A stretch of DNA of 64,000 nt, taken from positions 186,001 through 250,000 of the forward strand of contig JARFXM010000005.1 in assembly GCA_029532625.1 (NCBI GenBank). Direction: 5' to 3'. Within the stretch, counting starts at the first letter, position 1; every line of letters begins with the position of its first letter. This document shows, piece after piece, positions 11,529-24,600 of this stretch. Both the position numbers and the translations under genes were made by a program. The notes under the pieces were generated by a model, which saw only the letters and a program-made list of their open reading frames with translations, searched no databases and was not told where the DNA came from. Origin of the DNA: Lomentospora prolificans (taxonomy: Eukaryota; Ascomycota; Sordariomycetes; Microascales; Microascaceae).

Positions 11529-13183
11529 TCAGTCCAGAACGGCAAGCATGTCCCTCGTGTCTGTAAACTTTATCCGCTCCCTGTTCGTTTCTGCTCCCTT
11601 CTGCTTCTCCACCAGGTCAATCGCCTGCCAATCCGGCCAACTAACGACGCGGTGGAGGTGGCCACCTGGAGTCTCAGCTCTTACTCCCGACCACCCAGCG
11701 ACCTCGTTCCGACCTCCGTGGTTAAGCAGCGGTGCGCCGGCGTTCAGGTCTTCCACAATGGTATCGGCCGTGGCGAAGGCGTCTTGCATAGTCGAAGCAA
11801 TCACACCAGTTGGGCCTCGCTTCACCCAGCCGGCGCAATATATACCTGGGAGAGGCTTCTTCGTCTCGAGGTCACGTACAACTCTTCCCAAGCCGTCGTT
11901 CACGATGACACCGCGACGATGGTCAAATTGGATCCCCGCCTCTGAAAACCCATCAAGAGCAATGGACTTGTATCCGATGGACCGAAAGACGAGGGAGGAG
12001 GAAAAGGCCAAGGTTTCTCCCGTCGCGGTGGTACTCGCGCGCGGGTCTGACACCGAAGAAAGCTGCGTCTTCTCAAAGATTACGCGGGCAACGCGGCTCG
12101 GGTCACTTTCATTTGCCACAAACTCCGTTGGCGAGAGGCAGAAGTCTAGAGACCACTTCTTGCTGGCGGTAGAGGGGTTCGTATCTGACCCAGATTGCAA
12201 CAGACTCATCAGCCTCTTTGTTGGTCGGGCGAGGTTGGAGAGGTCAGATGGGATAAGGCCGTCTTCAATCGGTTCAAAGGCCACATCTGGTAGCTTCATC
12301 AACTCTCGAGCTTCCTTGATGGTGAAAGCAGCCTGGAAAACTGATTAGTTTAAGATTAAGGCCGCAGTCAGGCAAGGGTGGGCCGTGAACGTACCTGCAT
12401 CGGGCCTCTGCGCCCCACGACCCTCACCCTCCGGACTCGGTTTTGAGAAAGTTTTTGCAACGCCTCTTCGGTAATGTCTGTTCTCCGCAGGACATCCACG
12501 TCAGAAAGAAGGATTCTGGCTACGTCAAGCGCCACATTCCCTTGTCCGATGATGGTGGCGGTATCACTGGACTCAAGGTCGAGGTTCAGGCCAGCATATT
12601 CGGGCAAGCCATTATACCAGCCGACGAATTGCCTTGCCGAAAACACCCCGTTCAGAGACTCCCCAGGCACGCCCAGCACTTTGTCCTCCGCGGCACCGTA
12701 AGCAAAGGTTACCGCATGGTACTGGCGGAGGACGGCGGCGAGGTCAACGCTACCACCTCCCGGTTCCTTGGAAGGACGACCGACGGATACGTTGCCGATG
12801 AAGGTGAAATTCGGTGAGGATGCGACCTCTTCAAATTTCTCCTGGCAGTTCTGTAAGGAACAGAGGTGTTAGTTGTCGAGCTGGGCATTCCGGTCGGAGC
12901 ATGGTCAACGAACCTTGACCTCTGGGTGATCCGGGGCGACGCCGAATCTGACGAGCCCGTATGGAACGGGAAGAGCCTCGTACATATCTATTTTGGCCTG
13001 TGGTATCCTGGACATGACTCTGTACGCCGTGTAGAAGCCGGCGGGACCGGAGCCAATAATGGCTACGCGGAGGGCAGAGTTCGGGACCGCAGCTCTCCAG
13101 GGTCCGGTAGTAGATAAACATCTTCGGGCGAATTTGATAGAAGAGCAGAGATGCGGCCGCGCCGCTCTCGTGATACGATGCAT
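11529..13183 (-). CDS. ARH1: NADPH:ferredoxin (adrenodoxin) oxidoreductase, mitochondrial
   Basis: Matrix FAD enzyme passing electrons from NADPH to mitochondrial ferredoxin for Fe-S cluster assembly and heme A synthesis. Exons on the minus strand: 13183-12914, 12850-12395 and 12332-11529, 509 residues. The start is the first ATG (MHRITRAARPHL); the reading frame extends 24 bases further upstream only through a GTG. The N-terminus is a basic presequence. FAD-binding GSGPAGFYTAYRV is followed by PVPYGLVRFGVAPDHPEVK. The NADP-binding segment is TATIIGQGNVALDVARILL. The C-terminus keeps GWVKRGPTGVIASTMQDA. All family landmarks are present. It lies tail to tail with ETFA, another mitochondrial electron carrier; the pairing may be chance. 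Confidence 0.95.
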
Positions 13184-14240
13184 CCCGTACCGAAACAAGC
13201 AAAACACCTTGGTCTGTCACAAACCGAAAAGAAGATTTGGGTCTTTGCAGACGGGACCAGTACCCAGATTTTGTGCCTCGAACTCGTTTGTGGTAGAAGG
13301 GATTTTCTTCCCTGATAGCCACTAATAGTAGTTACCGTACGAGGTAATGAATCCAGTGAGTCATTTGGCTTGAGAAAATGTAGCCGAGAGACAGACCAAC
13401 TTGAAGTCTCTATAATAGATTGCCTACTTGTATGGTGGTTTTCTCCGCGCGAGATGTGGCTGCAGTGGGACGGAAGATTCACAGGTAAAAAGTCAGCTTC
13501 GACCGAGGGGATATAATAGTGTATCTCATTGATCCCGAACAGGATCGAGCTCCATACCTTACTGTTACTTGTCGACGTCCCATCAAGTCGAGGGTCGAAT
13601 TTAATCAATTGGTGGCTATTACTAATGTGGATTCCTTGAACTCGCGCGACGCCTGGCTGCGTCGTTCTAAGACTTGTACCACGACATATTATGTGTATTC
13701 AAAGGACACTGTCCGTACGAAGGTAGACAGGCAGGCATTTATTTGATAAAATCAATTTGCTCAGCTCAACTGCTGGCGGGAAGTCCAAAGTTCCCGTGAC
13801 AGGCTGTAGCCAGCAAACCTGGCCAGGCTATCCAGCCTATAACTACATTGTAGCGCCTCGCCAGCCATGTGGCTACCCAGCTCGTTGCCGTGGTAACAGG
13901 CCAGCACCCAATCTCCAAACACGCTTGACGCCCTTCAGCCCCAAACCCGAGAGAAGATGGAGGGGCAGCAGCCATTATTACTTCGTATTTCCGATAATAA
14001 CAGAATGCCTTTTTGTCCATTGACACACCGCCTCTTGATCTTCATATAAGCAGCTAGACTCTTGGATGCTAGAACAATTCCGACCTCGTTCTCCAGAGCT
14101 GCCGATCAGTCATTAGGCATCTCCTCCTCATAAGAACTAAACACATACCTTTCCGGCTACTGCTGGGGCCTCTTCTCTCTCAGCGCTTCGGTTCAGTGTG
14201 GAGCAGAGACTAAGAGGCCAAACTCCCTAGTTCGCTCGAG
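13184..14240. promoter_or_regulatory. Divergent promoter region, ARH1 and the 14241 gene
   Basis: About 1.06 kb between two divergent start codons. No coding sequence is recognised. It includes several GCCAGC/CTGGCC words near 13808-13840, of the type found repeatedly between genes in this window. Confidence 0.45.
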
Positions 14241-16063
14241 ATGCCGGACCCTCGCGAGCCGTTCCTGGACGGCGTTGGACGTCATGATCCGAAATCACCA
14301 ACCAAACCCTTCGACCCAAAGGCGGTCACGCGAGCTAGCTTCGAGCCAAAGCCCAAGAAGCCTAAGCAAAAGGGACCGCTCGTTTCCCTGAATCGCCATC
14401 CTGAGTACGTACTGGCTATCATGGTTTGAGAACAGCTACCACTGACACCGCGTGCAGTGCCCATGGGCCATTGAGCTACAGGGCATCGAATTACAAACCG
14501 ATGAGTCGCCGTACGAAGAAATGGATTGTCTGGATGCGCAAGATCCAGCTGGTCCTGCGAGTCTTGGGCCTCAATGCGAACATCGGTGTTTTGATCCTGA
14601 TGATATTAATCACTGGAGTTGACGAGCGCATGTCTTGGGTTCTGAGAATCATGGTAACTAAGATCCACGAGCCTAGGCTACGAGAACGTTGCTAATCATC
14701 ATAGTCGGGCCTGGCCGTGCTCCACTGCACCTACGGAATCTACCACCTCGCTCGCCCCGCCGGCGGCCGTACTCCGTCATCTTCCGCCGCCTACCAGCTC
14801 TTCGCCGCTCTGTCGGATCTCTGCGTGATCCCGGTTTATGCGTTTGGGTCGAAAATCGCCAACGACCATTCCGCAGAATGGTCCACCCTGATTGCTGATA
14901 AGACGCTCGTTACTACATTCACTCAAGTTCTCTACTACCTACTCATGGCCTCCGGTGGTCTGCACGCTGTATGCCTTTGCATATCCTTGTGGCTTGCCAT
15001 CATGTTTAGGAAGATCACTCTTATGCCGCCAGATATGAACCCTCTCGAGGAGCACCTGACGGCCCGTACGCGCCACAAGCGCGCAAAATCTTCCGTCTCC
15101 ACAGCCTACACCGACTACTCATCCGACAAGCGACTATCTACAGCATCAACGGCCCGTGGCCCGACCGTGCCCTTCCATCATACGCGTGCAGGCTCGTCCG
15201 TCACCGTAGGGAGCCGAGACTCTCGTCTCGATCTCCCCAGCCGACATTACCAGATAACCCCCGGCACATCGCCCAGGCATTCCGTCGCATCTACTGACGT
15301 CAAGCACGTATCCATGGCAGCTTCTCACTCTTCGAAGAGGGGCGTATACGTCAACATCCCCGTAGACGAACCCGGCCTAGCCAACTCTTACCAGACCGAG
15401 TCCCCCCGGTCCAGCAGGCAGCAGCCTATTGGGGGCAAGTTCACCGAAACCTGGCACGCGACGGATTCTCTAATCTCCCGAACCCAGCAGCGCAACAGGG
15501 CAATGGCCGCTCACGAGCGTCAGAGGGACAGCAAGACTTACGAAGCCCTCAGCCAGCCCTACACCTACGACGACTCGGACCTGGACGACGCGCGAGACGA
15601 GAACATGCTCACCGGCAGCGACTGCGAAGATACCACACCCGGCGCTTATGGTCGGCAGCACCCCAACCCTTTACGCCAGAACCCCGCGACACCACCTCGT
15701 CCCAGGACCCCCTACCACGCCTTCGCGTCAAACGTTTTGTCCGAGACGAGCCTCAACAAGCGTGTCGTCAGCGGCAGCATGGACATCGCCGACGAGAAAC
15801 CCGCGGCTGCTTCGCCGTCGCGAAATGCCGGATATAGGAATAGCTCCATCCAGCCCGAGTCCGCCTTCTACTCCAAACCATATGGGGAGCTCAAGCCTGC
15901 CACCCCCCCCATCATGGTGGGTAGCAATCGTCACGTCTCCTCCGGTAACGACTATGATGCTTCTGGCACCTCCGGTTTCGGTCGGCGGAATGTGAGCGGC
16001 AAGGTTGCGGAGGAGGGCATGGCCGGAAGATCGTACCAGAGGTACAGCAGGTACGGGGATTAA
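14241..16063 (+). CDS. Four-TM membrane protein with long Ser-rich tail, function unknown
   Basis: Three exons, 14241-14404, 14458-14653 and 14705-16063, give 572 residues. I do not recognise a named family. A basic, proline/lysine-rich N-terminus of about 85 residues (KPKKPKQKGPLVSLNRHPD) precedes four hydrophobic segments at about residues 88-107, 115-135, 148-167 and 191-221. The remaining 350 residues are hydrophilic, rich in Ser, Thr, Arg and Pro, with many possible phosphosites and no predicted membrane segment (for example RAKSSVSTAYTDYSSDKR and RAGSSVTVGSRDSRL). No signal peptide is seen; an N-in/C-in plasma-membrane or endomembrane protein is likely. The layout suggests a membrane anchor with a phosphorylated cytosolic tail; this is inference. 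The gene model itself is well supported by frame and splice sites. Confidence 0.8.
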
Positions 16064-16504
16064 GAGTGTGACGACCGTGATGTTGGGGGAACTGGGTTTG
16101 GGGCCGATCTGGATTGTCCTGAGTACGCCGGAAAATGGGCGGGCAAGATTGGAAGGGGTTTAGATTGGGATTTATGGGCTCGTGTGGACGGATTAGCATG
16201 TATGGAATTGATTTTTCTGTTTTCCTTTTGGCCGTGGGCTTTGGTTTATGGGGTTGCTTCGCTTGAGGGGTTATGGACGCAGAGCCCGTAGGCATTATTG
16301 ATGTATGAATAGGTCTGGAGTTTAAGAGTGTCTGAAATGAAATGAATTTGAAATGAAATGAAACTTTGGAAGCACATGGCGTTGCCACCCTTCTTTTTAT
16401 ACCAAGCTACCGATTCAATTATCGTAAAGTCTGTGCCCGTTTTCCAACCAAAGAAAAACAAAAAAAGAAAAATTCCCAAGGTCACGCTAAGAATAATGAC
16501 ATCG
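16064..16504. other. Intergenic 3' region, convergent pair
   Basis: Holds the 3' ends of the 14241 gene and of PMS1, which converge. A short imperfect repeat of GAAATGAAAT type occurs at 16335-16362. No gene is seen. Confidence 0.5.
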
Positions 16505-19500
16505 TCACTCCCCTTTCATATAATCCGCCCACGAGCGTTTCTGCCCGGACGCCGCCGTGCTGGAATCCCCAGCCCACCCGTGCGCCCCCCAGCTGTCGAG
16601 GTTACACAGATGCCGCATGGTCGGCCTCCCGTGCGGGCAATTCCATGGTTTGTCTAGCTCCCCCATATGGCGAACCAGCCTCTCCATCCGCCGATACTGC
16701 AATGGACGCCCAATCATAATGCTGCTGCGGCAAGCGCGCATAGCAAACATTTTCCGTACCTTGGATGGCCGGGGCATGGCTGTCGTATCGGACGTCGCGT
16801 GTGTCTCCCCGAGAAGGGAGATGAGCTCCTCTAGGTCGGGCAGGCCAAACGTAGTCTCTTTGCTTAGAGGTAGCGCGAGGAGCTGGCACCTGCCGCCGAC
16901 GGGAGAATCGCCAGAGAGATCAAGGGCGACCTTAAAGCCGTTGGCCTCCAAAGCGGGAATGTTGTTGAGTACAATCTCCTCCTCGAGGGCAGTGAGATCT
17001 AGCGTTTTGGGATGTACCAGACGTTGCGACTCGACTACTGTTGACGCCTGGAGACGTTCAAAGTTGTACTTTTCGTCCGAAGCGTGTTGGTCGATGATGA
17101 ACAGCTCATCACGCCTCTGGGGTCCACTCGCATTCTCTTCGTCATCGCCGCCCGCTGGTCTCACAACTATAATGAAACCGAGATTAAACTGCCCAATGAT
17201 TTTCATCTTGCTAAAGTCCTTCTTTGAGATGGAAAGGGTGAGCTTCTTTTCTGCGTCATCGATTCCCATATCGGTATCATCATCAACTGCTTCGTTGGCT
17301 GATGGAGAGCTCTGGTGGGTTCGCCTGGCATAAGCAGTGGCTTTTAATTGTAAATCTTTGGCATCAAGCCTAATATTTTGTTCGTATTGTAGTGTCGATA
17401 CCTTCCCTCGGCGTGGAGGCTTTCGAGTGATAGACCGCGCCGCATTGTCTGTGAAGGCCAATGGGGGAGGCTCCGCTTCCGCACCGTCTTGCTCGCCGCC
17501 TTCCATCATTTCGTCCGAGCTGGCCTCCGCTTCTAGGTTTTTACCCCCCTTTGTGGCAGTATTTGAAGCTTTCGGGCTCATATTAGGTTCGTAGCCGTCA
17601 CCTTCGTCAGATCTGATGCTGTCTTCCGACTCTTGGTGTTGATCCTCATCCGCAACATCCTCGCTATCCTCTTCCGCGCTAGAGCCGCTTTCCTCGTGAG
17701 TCAGGCTTGCCCCGCCAGGTTTCCTTTTGGACAAGGGCGTGTTCTGCTTCGATGCTCTTGCAGCTGATAATATCTGGGCTAACCGTCCACTGCTCCTGGG
17801 CGGGTCTTGAGCCTTCCGCTCGTCTGAACGGAATGAGGAGATAGGTATGGAACGTCCGAAGGTTTTTTGGGACGAGGATATGCCAACAAATCCAGTCGTT
17901 GTCTGATCACCGACAGCCACGGTAGCTCGTGTTGGAATGGGGCGCTCTCTGGTACGGGTTGGTGGGCTCGTTCCTCCACGAGAGGTGCCAGTAAGCCCCG
18001 CCCTAGTCCGTGGTGGAGAATCTGATTCGCTGCCTACATCGGAACCTGGGCCATCTTCCATGAAATCGTCGTCCAAATCCGAACGATCTGAATCATGGAG
18101 GCGAGGGACGGGTATAGATTTGGTCGAAGAATCGTGGGGGGCGGTGGGCTTCGGAATGCCCTTTAGCCTTGAAGATGCCGGCGTGGTTGGCTCATCGCTT
18201 GCATTGACCACAGATGTGGGTTTTCGCGCAGTTAGGGTGTCAAGAAGTGAGGAAAAGGGCGCTTTCTCATTCGGCTCATCGGTTGCTAGAGATGCCTCCT
18301 CATGACCCGGCACACCGCTGGTCTCCGTTACACGGGATGTGCTACGTGATGTAGGTGTAGATATAGCAATAGCGGGACTACTAGAAAGCACAGAGCTCCT
18401 TGCAGGTATTGACGTGGCGGTTGTCCTAGCTGTTGATGGTGTCCTCTGGGCCGTCAATTGAAAAGCGGGAACAGTATAATCCTGGCCTTCGAAGAGGGTA
18501 TTAAGAGACTCCTTTAAATGATCGAGCATACGTCCCTGCTCATGAAGGAGGATAGTGCGCTTATCCGGACTGACATTCACGTCATACAGGTGGGTATCGA
18601 GTTGTATATCCGCAAAAATGAACGGCGACTGTGAAGAGTTGAAGGCTTTGTAAACCTCATTGAAGACTTTGGCGAACTGGGGTAGACCACACGGGCGCCC
18701 ATTGACGAAGAACATTTGCCGGTCGGGGGCCTGACGCCCTTCGCCGTGGGCGGGGCGAGATACATGTCCTTTGACGACAACGTGATTTGTGCAAGGGTTC
18801 TCTTTGGAATTTCGGGAGGATATCCGTGACGTCGTAGGTTCCATTTCCAAAACAAGATCCAAAGGTATGAGGGCCGTCATTGTCTTTGCGCCGAATATGT
18901 TGACAATGTTCTCGCGAGTCGTCGGGTTTCCCTTGGTAGAGAAGAGCACGATCTTCTTTCCCTTTGTAGGCTGCTGGGAGACCGTGAACTTGACGTCAGT
19001 TAATATGCAGGCATACTGGTTGAGAAGAGAGATAACTTTGGCCCACTCCCTCTTTATATGGCGTTCGAGCTCCCGCCGGCGCACAGGAAGATTATGGAAT
19101 AGATTCTCGACGACAATCGTGGTGCCTTGCTTAGCAGGGACCACTGACGTGCTCTCCAAGGAGCCTGATGCAGCAAAGCGCAATTTTGAGCCTTTAGGCA
19201 CATCATCCGCCATGCAGGTAGTAATTGATAGATGGCTTAGTGCGGATAGCGAAGAAAGCGCCTCGCCTCGGAAGCCAAACGTTTGCAGATCGGATAGATC
19301 ATCGTAGACCGAGAGCTTCGAGGTATAGTGCTTCAGCGCGATTGACTCGTAATTCTCGGCGGCGATACCGGTGCCATTATCCTGAACCTCAATCGAGTCA
19401 AGGCCCTGGTTTTTGAAACGGACCTCTTTCCAAGGGTGTTAATCGGCATAAGCCCACAAGTTGTATGGCGGCGCACATACCTATACTAGAAGCACCTGCG

Positions 19501-19673
19501 TCGACACTGTTCTCAACAAGCTCTTTCGCGACGGAACAGAGGTCGACTATCACCTGGCCAGACTGGATCCGATGAATCTATATAGTGGACGTCAGAATCT
19601 GGGGTTCAGCATGGAGGGCAAAGAGTCGACCATCACCTACGGACGCTTTATCAATTGGTTTAATAGTGGCCAT
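16505..19673 (-). CDS. PMS1: DNA mismatch repair endonuclease PMS1 (MutL alpha subunit)
   Basis: MutL homologue that pairs with Mlh1 and nicks DNA in mismatch repair; nuclear. Exons on the minus strand: 19673-19641, 19577-19481 and 19425-16505, 1016 residues. N-terminal GHKL ATPase motifs are intact: KELVENSVDAGAS, VQDNGTGI, HYTSKL and TFGFRGEALSSL. The transducer domain includes NLPVRRREL. A disordered, acidic and Ser-rich linker of about 400 residues follows. The C-terminal domain has the endonuclease motif DQHASDEKYNFE at about residue 822 (DQHA-x2-E-x4-E), the ACRSS motif and CPHGRP near residue 973, so metal-dependent nicking activity is predicted. Exon 1 is 33 bases; its donor must be GTAGGT at 19640 to keep frame, since the next GT breaks it. 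Some exons are short, so splice sites deserve transcript support. Confidence 0.95.
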
Positions 19674-21650
19674 GGCTAGTGAACATGGCGTGTAGTGACC
19701 GGAATCTGAGCTATAAGAGAATAATCACTGGAGGTTCAGAAGAGGAATTGGTGACAGGCATGTTTCGCTTTTCGTTTCGAGAAGCAACTGCTAGATATAG
19801 GGGAATAAATGATGGTATGATCATGGAGATGGGTGCCTCAAGGAGATGTAGGAGACCCGGTTACGCCCATAGATAGAGACCAGAAAAATGGGGTTTTGAG
19901 TGAGATGAGTTACAAGACTTCGAGTCGGTATGATCAACGCTCGTCGACATGGACCTGCCTATGCCCATCGACCGTTCTTTGCTGAGCAGTTGAGCATTCC
20001 CCTAACGCGTGAAGGGTGTGTGGTGGTGGTGGTGGTGGTGGTAGCGCGTCTCACCTGTAACTGCCCCACCTGCCCGCGCAGGCCAGCACAAGGGAGGAAG
20101 GGAGGCCAGCTTCACGTTGGAAGCTTGGTCACTCCATGGTGCCTACCATTCAGACCAAGTGGATTTTCTTACTAATCACACTACTATAGGGACGAAGAGG
20201 CAAGAGCTAGCGACATGCCATCAAAATCTGATTCGGGATTCTGCCATCGTTCACGTCAGTTTTGAGATGCCAAGTTATTTCTGGAAGATCATGCAGTATT
20301 AGCATTGGCCAACCATAAAAGCGCGCGCATCTGACTTGATCCTTCGATGATCTCATCCTATCTACATTCGACCGCACAAGCCGCGCTAGTCAAGAAAGTG
20401 ACGGGAATAATCCTGCCGCCGCAGCATCGCTGGATTAACTTACACCAGTACTATTGATATCAATGGCAACATGGGGAAGCGCCTTCGTCATGCAAACTTG
20501 GAGGATTTGGACACGGGCAACAACAGGTCACGGCCTGATTAAAATCCCCCTTGCATCAACACGTCCGAGTTACTCGTGGCTTGGAGGCTTCCTTTCCCCA
20601 AGTCTGAATTAATACCGTGTATTAATTCAATTTTTGTTCTCCCTCTTTCTCTTCTTGTTTTCAAGGCTCGACGAGCGAAGGAATCGCGAAAGCGATCAGG
20701 ATTCACTTCATCTTCTCCTTTTCCATTTGGGCGGGGTTTCGCTTTCCCCTCTCCACAAAAGGGTCAGGGATTTCTTGCCTGCTCTGCCATGTAGAGGTTG
20801 ATGGTTGACCCACGGGTGTTTTGTCTCATCAACACATGCTTGTCTTGTAGTGTGCAAGTGAAGTGCGCTATCCACGAACGATGGCAGCACGATGGATGCG
20901 CCACTCTCTAAGACCGACTGTATAGGTGGATGCTGTCTTAGCCTGTCTTCTTCATCTGCGTGCCTGTGATTTCCTAGCCTACATGGAAACTTGTCAATAC
21001 TGACATGCTCATGCGTTGTTGATCAATACAATTGATGTTTATTTGGTGAGTTGGCCATTTGCTTCCATGGCCGGCGCCTAGAACATCTAGAGGCATTTTT
21101 AATCGTATTTCCATGGGCGGACGCTGCTATTGATTGATTTTCTTTTTTCTCTCTCTTCTCTCTTTTTTTTTTTTTTTTCTTCGCTGTCGCTTGACGCCAC
21201 TGGAGCGGAGAGATAGTGCCAGGCGGGAGCAGTCTTACCACATAAAGTAGGTTTGGTTCTGGTACTTCTTGGAACCAGGGGAAAATTCTCTGCCTGCCGC
21301 GCCAGCCAGCCATCATTGATGGTAATCAACTATAATGCTACCAGTCACAGTGGTGCAAGGCCCTGCTGGTGTGCTCAACAACACTGTTCCAATTCGACCC
21401 TGGATGTCGTAATAATCGAAGACCAACCTAGCCTGTGCTAGTCCCACCCTCCCACAATTTCCCGGACCACCTGCGTCTCCAAGCTATCCTGGTTCATTCT
21501 GCCACAATTCTCTCTTCTCCTCTTCCCTTCTTTTCCCTCCGTCCCTCCCATCCCGCCCTCGCCCTTGTCATCAGGGCATCTCCTCCCCCCTTCTCACAAC
21601 CCTCCTCGACGGCACGCAGGAGACTCCTACCGTTGGGAGCCTTCTCCCCC
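19674..21650. promoter_or_regulatory. Divergent promoter region, PMS1 and BST1
   Basis: Nearly 2 kb between two divergent start codons without a recognisable gene. It contains a (GGT)n tract at 20021-20043, a T run near 21164-21178, and GCCAGCCAGC at 21301-21310. The part from about 21435 is open in the BST1 frame but only through a GTG start, so it is taken as 5' UTR. Confidence 0.45.
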
Positions 21651-24600
21651 ATGAAGGGCCGGCCGTCTGCGTCTTCTAAAGACGCCGACGGATCCACCGT
21701 CGACCAGGACAAGCCTCCCGAACCTCTCGATGAAGCAGCGACGTCCAATGACCGCCCGCGCCCGCGTGCCGACTCTCCGCTCTCCCCATCATCCGCGCGA
21801 AGTAGACGCTCAACTAATGTTAATTGGAGAGTCGCCCGGGATCGAAATGGCTCTGCGGAATCTCCCTTTGTCGTAGCCGCCACGCCAGCCGTCGCAGCAC
21901 CCAAAACGAACTCCATAGACCAGGACATTAAAGCGTCGTCGCCGCCGTTAAATCCGAACTCATCACCGAACCTCAGATTACGTCGCGGCCCATGGTCAAT
22001 CACCTTTCTCATCCTTCTAGTGTCTGTCATCGGCCTCGGCTTGCTTTCCACCATCCTATACTCTCTCGTTTCAAGGCAACTTGATCCGAAAGGCTGCCGC
22101 ATGTCATACATGCGGCCCAGCTACATCAAGTTCAGCGAATTCGACACCGAACACACGCGCTTTGCTAGCAAATATTCTCTCTACCTATACCGCGAACAGA
22201 CGGTAGATGATGACAAGGTGTGTGGCTTTATCGGCTGGCCTCTCTGTTGCTCTTCAATCCTCCCAATTTTGTAAACTAACGTTCTTCTTGGGCATGTAGT
22301 TGAGAGGTATACCGGTCCTGTTTGTCCCCGGAAATGCTGGAAGCTACAAACAGGTGCGTCCGATTGCAGCAGAAGCTTCGAACTATTTCAACGATGTGGT
22401 GCAGCACGACGAGGCTGCCATCGCCGCTGGTACCCGGAATCTCGATTTCTTTACAGTCGACTTCAACGAGGACATCACCGCTTTCCACGGCCAGACCCTT
22501 CTTGACCAGGCCGAATACCTCAACGAGGCGATTCGCTACATACTCTCCCTATATATGGACCCGCGCATGTCTCCTCGTTCTTCAAATTTGCCCGATCCGA
22601 CTTCCGTCATCGTCCTTGGTCACTCTATGGGTGGGGTTGTTGCTCGAACAATGCTTGTAATGCCCAACTACCAGACGAATTCTATAAACACCATAATTAC
22701 GATGTCCGCCCCTCACTCTCAAGCTCCGGTCACGTTCGATGGCCAAATTGTGCAGATATACGATACCATCAACTCGTACTGGAGGAATGCGTATGCCGAA
22801 AAATGGGCCAATAACAACCCGCTATGGCACGTTACACTAGTCTCTATCGCCGGAGGTGGCCTGGATACCGTAGTCCCGTCAGATTACGCCAGCATTGAAT
22901 CCATGGTGCCCGAGACTCACGGGTTTACCGTTTTTACGACTACCATTCCAACTGTCTGGACCAGTATGGACCACCAAGCTATTCTGTGGTGCGACCAGTT
23001 CCGGAAGGTTGTCACTCGGGCTTTATATAACATTGTGGATGTGAGCAGGGCTTCCCAGACGAAACCTCGTGCGGAGAGGATGAGGGTGTTCAAGAAGTGG
23101 TTTTTGACTGGTCTCGAGTCAGACACTGAGAAGACGCTCCCTTACGAGGTACCGTCTACTCTTCTCATCGTTGGCGACAGTACCAATACTGTGATCCCTG
23201 ATGGGGAAAGACTTGTAATCAGGCAACTCGGCCGCGACTCAAAACCTAGAGCCTATCTTATGCCAGTTCAACCCCCGGGGTCGCCCCAGAGCACGCGGTT
23301 TACGTTCCTCTCGGATCTACCCCTGAGCTCTCCGGGGGGGAGTGGAAATCTGGAGGTTCTCCTCTGCAGCGTTGCCGCGCCTCAGCCCGGCCAACCTGGA
23401 TTGGCGCTATCAATCAATGTTGATCTGTCCACGGATGGCGACGAATCCGCAAAATTCGTCTGTAATAGCGCAGCCTCTGACCTAATCACGCTGCCTCGTT
23501 CTACCCGGACCTCGGAACACCCATTCCCTTCATTAAATGGTGGTCAAAGTCGTCCTTTCTCTTATTTGGAGTACGATGCGGAGGATCTTGCAGACCACCA
23601 GTTCGTCGTTGTTTTAGACAAGTCAACCTCTCCCACGGATGGATTCGTCCTGGCTGAATTTGCGGATCACGCCAGCTCTGTCCGCACGAAGGATGTTAGC
23701 TTGCAAGAGTTAGTTGCGTTCGGCATGAGCCTCCGCCTACCGCCAAACCGGTCGACCGTTTCCCAAGTCCGGATACCCGCTGTCGAATCCAGCCTGCTCG
23801 CGTATCACCTGCACATTGAGTCCCAGAAATGTACCAAGAATTCCGAACTCTTTGCTCCCTTAGTGAGGCAATATCTAAGCAAGCCGTACGAATCCAAGTT
23901 CTTCGTCAACGCGAGGTCAGCGGAGATCAGCGTCCATGGGATCTCACCATTCGTCCCACCACCGCTCGGATCAAACGATGACGAACGAGGTCTCGGCTTT
24001 CAGATCTGGACCGACCCTACCTGCGAAACCGAGCTCGTCGTTAAGCTCCAAATAGACGTCTTAGGCAGCTTCGGAAAGTTGTATATGCGATATAGAACCG
24101 TATTCGCGGCATTTCCGCTCTTGATCGTGGCTCTTGTGCTTGCCAAACAGTTCCAGCTATATGACGAGACCGGCGTGTTCGTGTCCTTCACGGAAGGCCT
24201 AGACCTCTCTCTACGACGCTCTTTTCCGCTGACTCTATTCTTTCTTATCATTCTTTCCGTTTCCGGCTGGGGCGCGTCAAAAGCCCTTGGATCCGGGATT
24301 GGTGCGCATGGCACTCCGGGCATCGATTTCCACCAGCACGACAGCGTGATTGGTATGAGCGACCCCTTCTTCTGGTTCTTAATCCCAATTATCGGTACTG
24401 TCAGCGCCGGCGTCTGTGTTGGCGTCCATTACATGGCCCTTGCTCTCATCCAGATAACTGGTATTGTGTGCGGCCTCTTTGCCCAGCGTGCTGTCCAGAT
24501 TGATGAAACACGCCGGGCGGCTTCCACTCCCGGACTATTCTCGCCAACATCTCCCCAACGCCGCGCGATAACTACTGGTATACTCTTGATTCTCGTCTCC

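Noticed and set aside
21435..21650. N-terminal extension of BST1
   Set aside because: The extension begins at GTG, not ATG, and is Pro/Ser-rich without family support; the ATG at 21651 is preferred.
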